From Sphingomonadales bacterium Ga0077531 (GTDB lineage Bacteria > Pseudomonadota > Alphaproteobacteria > Sphingomonadales > Sphingomonadaceae), in the NCBI GenBank assembly GCA_001464915.1, contig LNED01000033.1, forward strand, positions 1-64,000: a DNA stretch of 64,000 nt, written 5' to 3'. The position numbers and the translations under genes are program-made. Under the pieces are notes generated by a model. That model ran no database searches and was not told the DNA's origin. It worked only from the letters and a program-made list of their open reading frames with translations. Shown piece by piece: positions 52,333 through 60,369 of this stretch. The number at the start of each line of letters is the position of its first letter. Positions within the stretch are counted from its first letter, which is position 1.

Positions 52333-53784
52333 TTACCCGCCCGCCTTTGCCATGATCACCAGCTTGGTATCGGTGAAGGCGAGGTAGCCTTCCTCGCCGC
52401 CTTCCGATCCGAACCCGCTATCACCGATTCCGCCGAACGGGGTTTCGGGCGACGAGACGATGAGCTGATTGATCCCCACCATGCCCGCCCGCAAGCTCCG
52501 GCCAAGGTAGTGCGCTTCATCAAGATCGCTGCTGAACGCATAGGCTGCAAGGCCATAGCGCAAACTGTTGGCAATCCGCACGGCATCCTCGATCGCATCA
52601 AACGGGACGATCCCTGCAATCGGGCCGAACGGCTCTTCGGTCATGAAACGGCTGTCGGGCGCGGGGTTGGCGATAACGGTGGGCTGAAAGAAGAACCCGT
52701 TCCCCGCAATCACCGAACCGCCGGTGACGACCTCACCGCGATTGCCGCCTGCATCTGCCACCACGGCTTCCATTGCCGCAATCCGGCGCGGGTGGGCGAG
52801 CGGGCCCATGTCGACGCTCTCATCCACGCCGGGGTCACCGACCTTCAGCTTGCCCGCCTGGTCGGCGAATTCGGCGACGAATTTGTCATAGACTTCGCGC
52901 GCCACCAGAAACCGGGTGGGGGAGACGCAGACCTGCCCGGCGTTACGGAACTTAGTTGCCGCACACATCGCCACGGCGCGATCCAGGTCGGCGGTCTTGC
53001 TGATGATCACCGGGGCATGGCCTCCCAGTTCCGGAGTGAAGCGCTTCATGTGGCTCGCCGCCAGCGCGCCCAATTGTTTGCCAATCGCTGTCGATCCGGT
53101 GAAGCTGACCTTGCGGATCACAGGCGATGTGATGAGGTGTTCTGACACCGGGCCGGGGTCACCGTAGACGAGGTTTAGGACTCCCTTGGGCACGCCTGCA
53201 TCGGTGAAGCATTCGACCAGCAATTGCGCCGAGGCCGGGCTGTTCTCCGCCGGTTTGATGATCGCGGTGCAGCCTGCCGCCAATGCGCCTGCGATTTTCT
53301 TGGCGGGCAGGTTGATCGGGAAATTCCACGGCGTCAGCAGCACGCAGGGGCCGACCGCTTCGTGCGTCACCATTTGCGCAATCACGCTGGCGCTGCGGGG
53401 CGGGATCATCCGCCCGCCGCGCCGTTTGGCCTCTTCGCCGAGGAAGTCGATGATGTCGGCCGAGCCGGTGATTTCGCCAATCGCTTGCGCCCGCGGCTTG
53501 CCCATTTCGGCGGTGATTACGCGGGCAATTTCGGGGGCGCGTTCGCGAAGCAGATCGGCGGCGCGGCGCAGGATCACATAGCGTTCGGCGCCGGGGGTTT
53601 TGCTCCACGTGACAAATGCTTCGCCAGCGGCGGCGAGGGCAGCGTCAAGCTGCTGCGGCGAAGCTTTGGGGCATTGCCCGATCACCTGCCCGGTGGCGGG
53701 GTTCACCACATCCATCGACCCGGCTTCACCGTTGATGATCCATTCGCCGTTGATCAGCATTTTGAGGGCGGGGTACGTGGTCAC
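52333..53784 (-). CDS. NAD(P)-dependent aldehyde dehydrogenase (succinate-semialdehyde-dehydrogenase-like)
   Basis: 483 residues. LTPWNFPINLPAKKIAGALAAGC, VSFTGSTAIGKQLG, LELGGHAPVI (here PELGGHAP, general base Glu) and NAGQVCVSPTRFLV with the catalytic Cys are the class motifs. EEPFGPIAGIVPF and GGIGDSGFGSEGG near the end fit the GabD/aldehyde-dehydrogenase branch. It is divergent from the alanine dehydrogenase gene with 95 bases between. The exact aldehyde is not known. Confidence 0.87.
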   Translation of the reverse strand: MTTYPALKMLINGEWIINGEAGSMDVVNPATGQVIGQCPKASPQQLDAALAAAGEAFVTWSKTPGAERYVILRRAADLLRERAPEIARVITAEMGKPRAQAIGEITGSADIIDFLGEEAKRRGGRMIPPRSASVIAQMVTHEAVGPCVLLTPWNFPINLPAKKIAGALAAGCTAIIKPAENSPASAQLLVECFTDAGVPKGVLNLVYGDPGPVSEHLITSPVIRKVSFTGSTAIGKQLGALAASHMKRFTPELGGHAPVIISKTADLDRAVAMCAATKFRNAGQVCVSPTRFLVAREVYDKFVAEFADQAGKLKVGDPGVDESVDMGPLAHPRRIAAMEAVVADAGGNRGEVVTGGSVIAGNGFFFQPTVIANPAPDSRFMTEEPFGPIAGIVPFDAIEDAVRIANSLRYGLAAYAFSSDLDEAHYLGRSLRAGMVGINQLIVSSPETPFGGIGDSGFGSEGGEEGYLAFTDTKLVIMAKAGG

Positions 53785-53879
53785 AGGCGTGTTCCTTCGG
53801 TTGAATCGACCTTGCGCGATCTTGTAATTATATTACGCCTACACTAGCGATGTTTCCGCTTCACCGCGAGGAGAGAATC

Positions 53880-54962
53880 ATGCTGGTCGGCGTTCCCAAG
53901 GAAATTAAGCCGAGCGAGTTTCGCGTCGGTCTCACCCCCGAAGCCGTGCGCGAATATGTCAGCGCCGGGCACCGCGTGATCGTCGAAACCGGGGCCGGTC
54001 TGGGCATCGACAAGAACGATGATGTCTATCGCAAAGCCGGAGCCGAGGTGGTCGATACCGCCGCCGAAGTCTTCGCGCAGGCTGACATGATCGTGAAGGT
54101 CAAGGAGCCGCAGCCGGCCGAATGGGTGCAGCTTCGCGAAGGCCAAATTCTGTTTACCTACCTGCACTTGGCCCCAGATCCCGATCAGGCGCGCGGGCTG
54201 ATGGCATCGGGCGTTTCGGCGGTCGCTTACGAAACCGTGACCGCTCCCGGCGGCGCGCTGCCGTTGCTCGCCCCGATGAGCGAAGTCGCTGGGCGGCTCG
54301 CGATTGAGGCCGGCGCACTGGCGCTGCGGGCGAATACCGGCGGACGCGGCACCCTGATGGGCGGCGTGCCCGGCGTGATACCGGCGCGGGTCGTGATTCT
54401 GGGCGGCGGCGTGGTCGGCACGCAGGCCGCGCGGATGGCGGTCGGGCTGGGGGCGACGGTGGAGATTTTCGACCGTTCGTTGCCGCGCCTGCGCCTGCTG
54501 GACGAAATGTTCCAAGGCCGTGCCATCACTCGCTTTTCCACCGCTGGTACGATCGAACAGGCGGTGTCTCAGGCCGATGTCGTGATTGGCGCGGTGCTGA
54601 TCCCCGGAGCGAGCGCGCCGCATCTGGTGACCCGCGCGATGCTGCCCGATATGAAGCACCGTGCAGTGCTGGTCGATGTGGCGATTGACCAGGGCGGATG
54701 CTTTGAAACATCGCATGCCACCACGCACGAGAACCCGACTTACGAGGTCGATGGCATCATCCATTACTGCGTCGCCAATATGCCCGGCGCGGTGCCGCTG
54801 ACGTCGAGCTATGCGCTCAACAACGCCACCCTGCCGTTTGGATTGGCATTGGCGAACAAGGGGTTGAAGGCGTGTGAGGATGATCCGCATCTCGCCCCCG
54901 GCCTCAATGTGCATCAAGGCAAGATCGTGAACGCTGCAGTGGCGGAGAGCCTTGGCTTCTGA
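53880..54962 (+). CDS. ald: Alanine dehydrogenase
   Basis: 360 residues from ATG 53880, preceded by GAGGAGAG; an ATG at 53850 in the same frame adds ten residues without family match. LVGVPKEIKPSEFRVGLTP is the signature start. KVKEPQPAEW, HLAPDPDQ, the NAD site VVILGGGVVGTQAARMA and DVAIDQGGCFETSHATTH complete it. It converts alanine and pyruvate with NAD and ammonia. It could feed pyruvate from amino acids or fix ammonia released by the urea/guanidine pathway, but there is no direct link. Confidence 0.94.
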   Translation: MLVGVPKEIKPSEFRVGLTPEAVREYVSAGHRVIVETGAGLGIDKNDDVYRKAGAEVVDTAAEVFAQADMIVKVKEPQPAEWVQLREGQILFTYLHLAPDPDQARGLMASGVSAVAYETVTAPGGALPLLAPMSEVAGRLAIEAGALALRANTGGRGTLMGGVPGVIPARVVILGGGVVGTQAARMAVGLGATVEIFDRSLPRLRLLDEMFQGRAITRFSTAGTIEQAVSQADVVIGAVLIPGASAPHLVTRAMLPDMKHRAVLVDVAIDQGGCFETSHATTHENPTYEVDGIIHYCVANMPGAVPLTSSYALNNATLPFGLALANKGLKACEDDPHLAPGLNVHQGKIVNAAVAESLGF

Positions 54963-55052
54963 CACTTGCGTTTTTCGGCACAAATGATGTCGCCTATTCG
55001 CGGGTAATCAGGCGAGGAATCGCTAATTGATGGGCATCAGAAAAGGTGCCCC

Positions 55053-55766
55053 ATGAAACCGTTCGATCCCCGTCCGCTTGTCCGTCAGATCAACCCTGAT
55101 GTGATCATTGAAACCCATGTTGCGCCGCAATCGGGCAGCGACCGGGTGGCGTTTGCTTTCGTTAAGTTGCTGCGCTTTTTTGCCGACCGGTTTTTTGCCA
55201 AACGATATGGCCACCGCGCGGTTGTTCTGGAGACGGTCGCCGCCGTGCCGGGGATGGTTGGCGGGCTGTGGCAGCACCTCACTGCGCTGCGCACGATGCG
55301 CGATGATGAGGGCTGGATCCGCACGCTGCTGGATGAGGCCGAGAATGAGCGGATGCATCTGATGACCTTCATCGAGATCGCGCAACCCAATGCATTTGAA
55401 CGCTTTCTGGTGATGGCGGTGCAGCTGGTGTTCTACAATTTCTACTTCTTCCTTTACCTCATCGCCCCGCGCACGGCGCACCGGGTGGTCGCCTATTTCG
55501 AGGAAGAGGCGGTCTACAGCTACACCCAATACCTTGCCGAAGTGGATGCCGGGCGGCTGGAAAATGTGCCTGCCCCGCAGCTGGCGATTGATTACTGGCA
55601 GTTGCCGCAAAGCGCCCGGTTGCGCGATGTGATCCTGGCGGTGCGGGCCGATGAAGCCGAGCACCGCGATGTGAACCACTACTTCGTCAGTGAGCTCGAT
55701 CAGCGGCGAATGTTTCGCGTGAAACAATCGCAGGACGAGGGCAATCAGAGCCTAGAACAGGCCTAG
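55053..55766 (+). CDS. aox: Alternative oxidase, bacterial
   Basis: 237 residues. All di-iron ligands of alternative oxidases are seen in order: [31 protein letters not shown] and [11 protein letters not shown], that is Glu, Glu-x-x-His, Glu, Glu-x-x-His. Membrane-facing helices such as [19 protein letters not shown] bind it to one leaflet. AOX reduces oxygen to water with quinol, without pumping protons, and resists cyanide and sulfide. It is rare in bacteria, known from some alphaproteobacteria such as Novosphingobium. No AOX regulator is nearby. It is monocistronic, 90 bases after ald. Confidence 0.93.
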   Translation: MKPFDPRPLVRQINPDVIIETHVAPQSGSDRVAFAFVKLLRFFADRFFAKRYGHRAVVLETVAAVPGMVGGLWQHLTALRTMRDDEGWIRTLLDEAENERMHLMTFIEIAQPNAFERFLVMAVQLVFYNFYFFLYLIAPRTAHRVVAYFEEEAVYSYTQYLAEVDAGRLENVPAPQLAIDYWQLPQSARLRDVILAVRADEAEHRDVNHYFVSELDQRRMFRVKQSQDEGNQSLEQA

Positions 55767-55768
55767 AG

Positions 55769-55798
55769 GGGGTCTAACCGGGGTCTAGCAGGGGTCTA
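55769..55798 (+). repeat. Three GGGGTCTA units at 11-base period
   Basis: GGGGTCTA occurs at 55769-55776, 55780-55787 and 55791-55798, between the convergent aox and FAH genes. It is right after the aox stop. It may be part of a weak termination region; no clear hairpin is seen. Confidence 0.5.
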
Positions 55799-55825
55799 AA
55801 CCGCCCTGCAAAACCCCGGCGGGTC

Positions 55826-56836
55826 TCAAGCCGCGACCACCTGCTGTTCAATCGCACCAAAGATCGAATGGTTGTGTTCATCGCGCATTTCGATCCGCAC
55901 CGTGTCACCGGCTTGCATGAACGGGGTGACCGCAGCGCCGCCGTTGATCGTTTCAATCATGCGGATTTCGGCGATGCACGAATAGCCCGCGCCGCCTGCG
56001 CTGACCGGCGTGCCGGCGCCGCCATCTGCGCCCTTGTTGGATACCGTGCCGCTGCCGATCACCGTGCCTGCGCTCAGACCCCGCGTTTTGGCCGCGTGGG
56101 CGACGAGCTGCGCCAGATTGAAGGTCGCGTCCTTGCCCGCATTGGCCCGGCCAAAGGCTGCGCCGTTCAGATCGACCATCAGCGGCAGGTGGATCAGGCT
56201 ATCGGCCCACGCTGCGCCCAATTCGTCCGGGGTCACCGCCACGGGCGAAAATGCGCTGGCGGGTTTGGACTGAAAGAAGCCGAAGCCCTTTTCCAACTCG
56301 GCCGGGATCAGCCCGCGCAAGCTAACATCGTTGACCAGCATCAACAGCTTGATATGCCCCGCCGCGTCTTCCACCGAAACGCCCATCGGTACATCATCGG
56401 TGATGCAGGCGATCTCACCCTCCATGTCGCAGCCCCATGCGGGATCGCCCAAGGGTATGTCCGCACGCGGCGGTAGGAAAGCGTCAGAGCCCCCCTGATA
56501 CATCAGCGGATCGGTGTAAAAGCTCGCCGGAACGGCGGCCCCGCGCGCTTTGCGCACCAATTCGACATGGTTGATATAGGCGCTGCCATCGGCCCACTGA
56601 TACGCGCGCGGCAGCGGCGAATGCGCCTGGCGTTCGTGGAAGCGTTCGCACGGTACGGTTTCATGTTCGACATCGCGGGCAAGCAGTTCGAGTTCGGGCG
56701 CAACCCGTTCCCAATTGTCGAGCGCGGCTTGCAAGGTCGGCGCGATGTAGCCTGCCGCGCTGCACCGGGTCAGGTCTTTCGACACAACGACCAGCATCCC
56801 GTCGCGCGTGCCGTTGTTGAGGGTGGCGAGTTTCAT
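55826..56836 (-). CDS. Fumarylacetoacetate hydrolase family protein
   Basis: 336 residues from ATG 56836 (GAGGAA upstream); the frame to 56917 has no family residues. MKLATLNNGTRDGMLVVVS is the start of the two-domain FAH group. WGCDMEGEIACITDD with metal ligands, LLMLVNDVSLRG, GFGFFQSKPASAFSP and IGSGTVSNKG follow. It cleaves fumarylacetoacetate to fumarate and acetoacetate, the last step of tyrosine/homogentisate breakdown. It overlaps no gene but is 25 bases after maiA, so they form one unit. Confidence 0.88.
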   Translation of the reverse strand: MKLATLNNGTRDGMLVVVSKDLTRCSAAGYIAPTLQAALDNWERVAPELELLARDVEHETVPCERFHERQAHSPLPRAYQWADGSAYINHVELVRKARGAAVPASFYTDPLMYQGGSDAFLPPRADIPLGDPAWGCDMEGEIACITDDVPMGVSVEDAAGHIKLLMLVNDVSLRGLIPAELEKGFGFFQSKPASAFSPVAVTPDELGAAWADSLIHLPLMVDLNGAAFGRANAGKDATFNLAQLVAHAAKTRGLSAGTVIGSGTVSNKGADGGAGTPVSAGGAGYSCIAEIRMIETINGGAAVTPFMQAGDTVRIEMRDEHNHSIFGAIEQQVVAA

Positions 56837-56861
56837 AGTGGGTTCCTCTCCCGGCCAGAAT

Positions 56862-57506
56862 TCATGTGGCGTCTTGTTGTTTATCAGGATGCGCCGCGGC
56901 GAAGGCGGGCAGGGCACAGCACGCGGCTTCGATCCGGGTCATATGCGGACTGTTTGACAGGTCGTAGGCAAACCGCCGCGCATTGGCGAGTTGAGGGATC
57001 AGCACCACCTCAAACAACCCCGGCGCATCGCCGTGCAGGAAATCGCCAGTCCCCAGCTGCGCCAACCGCGCCTCAACGGGGTTCAGCGTGCGCGCCAGCC
57101 AATGGCGATACCACACGTCAATTTCGTCCTGCGTGTGGCCGAGCGGGTCTTTGAGGTATTTCAGCACCGGGAGATTGTTGACCGCGTGAATCTCGGTCGC
57201 AATCCCATAGGCGAGTTCGCGCACCGTATAGCGCGCTTCGATATCGCGGGGCAGGAACGCCGGGTCGGGATAGGCTTCATCGAGCCATTCGAGCAGCGCC
57301 ATCGATTGCGCCCGGTCACGCCCATCGGCTTCGAGCATCGGCAGCGATCCGAACGGGTTGCGCTGCGTGAATTCGGGTGACTTGTTTTCGCCTGTGACGA
57401 GGCTGACCGGGATATTCTCGAACGCCAACCCCTTGAGGTTCAGCGCGATGCGCAGGCGGTAAGATGTCGAGCTGCGGAAATAACCGTAGAGCTTCATTGT
57501 ACTCAT
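56862..57506 (-). CDS. maiA: Maleylacetoacetate isomerase (GST zeta class)
   Basis: 214 residues. KLYGYFRSSTSYRLRIALNLKGL has the SSTSYR motif with the catalytic Ser typical of zeta-class enzymes. NPFGSLPMLEADGRDRAQSMALLEWLDE is the glutathione-binding part, and the C-terminal helical domain has LPVLKYL and HWLARTLNPVE. It isomerises maleylacetoacetate for the FAH enzyme encoded next. The upstream enzyme homogentisate dioxygenase is not in the window. Confidence 0.9.
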   Translation of the reverse strand: MSTMKLYGYFRSSTSYRLRIALNLKGLAFENIPVSLVTGENKSPEFTQRNPFGSLPMLEADGRDRAQSMALLEWLDEAYPDPAFLPRDIEARYTVRELAYGIATEIHAVNNLPVLKYLKDPLGHTQDEIDVWYRHWLARTLNPVEARLAQLGTGDFLHGDAPGLFEVVLIPQLANARRFAYDLSNSPHMTRIEAACCALPAFAAAHPDKQQDAT

Positions 57507-57563
57507 GTTGCAGCCATCGCAGGCTTCAACCGGCTGGGCAAGGGTGAGCAGGTCGACCGCCGC

Positions 57564-57920
57564 TTATGCAGGTGCGAGCACCCCTCTGATCACCTCCAGC
57601 AAATCGGCTGGCGGGCAGGGTTTGGCGACCGTCGTGGCGCGCGGGAAGCGGGCGGCCAACTCGCTGGCTTCGAAATGTTCGGAATGGAGGATTACCGGCA
57701 CATTATCGTCGATCAATTTCTGCGCAAGCTCGTACGCCAACCCATCCGCCAGCTCGATATCGAGGATGGCGAGATCGGGTTTTTCTTTCTGGCAGGCGAG
57801 CATGGCGGATGAAATTCCGGCGTGCGGCCCTTCGACTTCGTAGCCCGCTTCTTCGAACGTGTCGCACAGATCGAAGGCGGTCACGGTTTCGTCCTCCGCC
57901 ACCAGAATGCGTAAGCTCAT
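57564..57920 (-). CDS. Single-domain response regulator
   Basis: 118 residues, receiver domain only: acidic pair in ILVAEDE, phospho-acceptor Asp54 (LAILDIEL), Ser80 (VILHS) and Lys100 (TVAKPCPP). No output domain. Such stand-alone receivers in alphaproteobacteria often act with HWE-type kinases or in phosphorelays. No kinase is adjacent, so its partner is unknown. Confidence 0.87.
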   Translation of the reverse strand: MSLRILVAEDETVTAFDLCDTFEEAGYEVEGPHAGISSAMLACQKEKPDLAILDIELADGLAYELAQKLIDDNVPVILHSEHFEASELAARFPRATTVAKPCPPADLLEVIRGVLAPA

Positions 57921-57994
57921 TCACCCTCTCCCCGCGTCAGCGACTCCCCAAGAGAGGGAATGTAACATGGATTGGACGTCAAGCTTGCGGAATA

Positions 57995-58546
57995 TTATCC
58001 ATTCTTGCCGTATTTGTCGGTGAAAGCGGTTTCATCGCCTGCGCCCAGCAGTTTGGCCTGATCGATCCACTGGTCGCGGGTGATGCGGCCCTTGAACCGG
58101 CCCAGCTGCGCGTCGATCCGCTCGACATCGGCATCCGACCATGCGGCAATCTGCGCAAAGGTGGTCACGCCAAGCTCGCCCAGCAATGCCACCAATTTGG
58201 GGCCGACGCCCTTGATCCGGGCGATGTCGTCGGCTGATGTGGGCACAGACGCGGGAGCGACGGGAGCCGGGGCGGGGGTTGCGGCAACCGGTTCCGGTGC
58301 AGGTGCAGGTGCAGCCATCGGCGCGGGCGCTTCCTTGACCACTGCCGGCGCGGCATCGATCAGTGCCTGATTGCGCTGCGCAGGCGCGGCCCCTGCATCC
58401 AGCACATCACGGGCGAGCGCAGGCGCGCTGCCATCCTCCACCACCTTGGCCTTGCGATTAAGGCGCGCGAGCAGCCACACCGCCAGCACCAGCAGGGCAA
58501 GACCGATCAGAATCAGCGGCAAAGCGGTAGAAAATTGTGCAGACAT
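57995..58546 (-). CDS. Membrane-anchored helix-hairpin-helix protein
   Basis: 183 residues. One N-terminal membrane helix (LPLILIGLALLVLAVWLLA), an Ala/Pro-rich linker (APAPAPEPVAATPAPAP) and a C-terminal helix-hairpin-helix domain (DIARIKGVGPKLVALLGELGV, then WSDADVERIDAQLGRFKGRI). The same C-terminal domain is common in alphaproteobacterial proteins of unknown role, including one annotated near NADH dehydrogenase genes. It may bind DNA or a protein at the membrane. Not part of an evident operon. Confidence 0.8.
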   Translation of the reverse strand: MSAQFSTALPLILIGLALLVLAVWLLARLNRKAKVVEDGSAPALARDVLDAGAAPAQRNQALIDAAPAVVKEAPAPMAAPAPAPEPVAATPAPAPVAPASVPTSADDIARIKGVGPKLVALLGELGVTTFAQIAAWSDADVERIDAQLGRFKGRITRDQWIDQAKLLGAGDETAFTDKYGKNG

Positions 58547-58577
58547 ATCAGTCAGGCTCTTTCAGGAATCATCAAAT

Positions 58578-58603
58578 GGGAGCGCTTCCTTAGCAGCGCT
58601 CCC
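58578..58603 (-). terminator. Hairpin downstream of the von Willebrand gene
   Basis: Stem GGGAGCGCT with AGCGCTCCC (9 bp, perfect) and an 8-base loop, 18 bases after the stop of the minus-strand gene. Only a short T-run (ATTT) follows on that strand, so it is a moderate terminator. Confidence 0.6.
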
Positions 58604-58621
58604 GCTGCAATCCCAAGACTC

Positions 58622-60283
58622 TTAACCGCCCTTCATGCTGCCTGCCAACTCGTTCAGCCGCAGGAATTCCTGCCGCCAGAAATTGTCCTGAGTTCCTGCA
58701 AGCCCGCCGATGTCATCAAAGCCGTAGCCCTGCATCAACTCGTCTCCGCGCAGCACCTGTCCAAAAGCGGCGACGGCGGCGGCGAAGGCAAAATCGCCTT
58801 TGGGCGCGGTCGCGGTGCGCAGCGCGCTTGATGCCACCACCTGCTCGATCAGTTTCGAAGTGTCGCCATTGGGCAGTTTGTAACGCAGTTTGACGGTGGC
58901 GGCCTCGGCCAGCCGCGCGGTGGCGGCTTCGGCGGGGGCGTCTTCATACTTGCGCGGGGCGATCCAGCCCTTGCCGCCTGTCGGCACGACTTCGTAAATC
59001 GCCGTCACCTGATGGCCCGCGCCAATGTCGCCTGCATCGACCAGATCATTGTCGAAATCTTCTTCCCGCAAGCTCCGGTTTTCGTATCCGACCAGCCGGT
59101 ATTGCGCGATCACGGCGGGGTTGAATTCGACCTGAATTTTTACATCCTTGGCGATGGTGAACAGGGTGCTGCTCATCTCCTCGCCCAGCACCTTTTTCGC
59201 CTCCAAAGCGCTGTCGATATAGGCATAGTTGCCGTTGCCGTGGTTGGCGACCTGCTCCATCAGCGCTTCGTTATAGTTGCCCTGACCAAAGCCCAATGTG
59301 GTCAACGTGATGCCGCTATCGCGCTTTTTCTCGATCAGTTCGATCAGTGATTTGGTGTCCGAAACGCCGACGTTGAAATCGCCATCGGTGGCGAGGATCA
59401 CGCGGTTAACCCCGCCTTTGATGTAGTTGTCTTCGGCGATGCGGTAGGCGAGTTCGATGCCCGCGCCCCCGGCAGTCGAACCGCCCGCGTCGAGGCTTTC
59501 GAGCGCGCGGCGGATTTTGGCGGTGTCGTTGGTGGGTTCAAGCACCATGCCCGCTGCGCCTGCATAGACGACGATCGATACGGTATCCTTAGGGCTGAGT
59601 TCACCCGCCAGCCCGGCCAGCGCGGTCTTGACCAGCGGCAGCTTGTCAGGTGCGCCCATCGAACCGGACACATCCATCAGGAACACAAGGTTGGCGGGCG
59701 GGCGTTCAGCGGTATCGATATCGTATCCGCGCAGGCCAATTCGCATCAGATAGGTGTCCGGGTTCCACGGGGTCTTGGCGACATCGGTGGTCACTGTGAA
59801 GGGCTGCGAACGGTCTTTCGGCTTGGCGTAATCATAGCGGAAATAGTTGATCATTTCCTCGGTGCGCACCGCGTCTTGCGGGGGCATTGATCCGCCCGTC
59901 AGGAACCGGCGGGCGTTGGCGTAGGCGCCGGTATCGACATCGACCGAGAAGGTGGAAACGGGTTCAGCCTGCGTCAGTTTGACCGGGGAGACTTCCTCGC
60001 CCGCATATTTCTCGTTGCCTGGATCGGCGGCGATGACGGCGGGCGGGACGAAATGTGCACGTTCACGCGCCACCGCGTCACCGGCGATACGCGCGCCGGT
60101 TACGACAACCGACTGCGAGGGGCTGAACGCCGGAGCGGGCGGGGGCGGAGGCGGTGGGGGCGGAGGAGCGACAACTGACGGCGGCGGCGGCGGAGCCTTG
60201 GCAAGGTCGCCCGGCGCCTCTTTCGCGCAACCCGCAACCACGGCGCACAGCGCCACCATTCCGACCAATCGTGCTGTGTTCAT
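58622..60283 (-). CDS. Von Willebrand factor A lipoprotein (YfbK-like)
   Basis: 553 residues from ATG 60283 (GGGAGAG before it); an in-frame start at 60304 adds seven residues. Lipobox VVAGC; then a poly-Pro linker (APPPPPPPPPPAPA) and a segment SVVVTGARI. The N-terminal YfbK domain is GAYANARRFLTGG; the vWA domain has the MIDAS motif DVSGSMG, later LATDGDFNVG; the C-terminal domain is the DUF3520 type (GDFAFAAAVAAFGQVLRG). It is a periplasmic, lipid-anchored adhesion or assembly factor. Its partner is not known. Confidence 0.87.
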   Translation of the reverse strand: MNTARLVGMVALCAVVAGCAKEAPGDLAKAPPPPPSVVAPPPPPPPPPPAPAFSPSQSVVVTGARIAGDAVARERAHFVPPAVIAADPGNEKYAGEEVSPVKLTQAEPVSTFSVDVDTGAYANARRFLTGGSMPPQDAVRTEEMINYFRYDYAKPKDRSQPFTVTTDVAKTPWNPDTYLMRIGLRGYDIDTAERPPANLVFLMDVSGSMGAPDKLPLVKTALAGLAGELSPKDTVSIVVYAGAAGMVLEPTNDTAKIRRALESLDAGGSTAGGAGIELAYRIAEDNYIKGGVNRVILATDGDFNVGVSDTKSLIELIEKKRDSGITLTTLGFGQGNYNEALMEQVANHGNGNYAYIDSALEAKKVLGEEMSSTLFTIAKDVKIQVEFNPAVIAQYRLVGYENRSLREEDFDNDLVDAGDIGAGHQVTAIYEVVPTGGKGWIAPRKYEDAPAEAATARLAEAATVKLRYKLPNGDTSKLIEQVVASSALRTATAPKGDFAFAAAVAAFGQVLRGDELMQGYGFDDIGGLAGTQDNFWRQEFLRLNELAGSMKGG

Positions 60284-60369
60284 CGCTGCTCTCCCCGCAA
60301 TCACTGCAAGGGCGAAAATCGATTCGCAGCCGTGAATAACGACTGAACGCGGATCAGCCTCGTTTGGGC

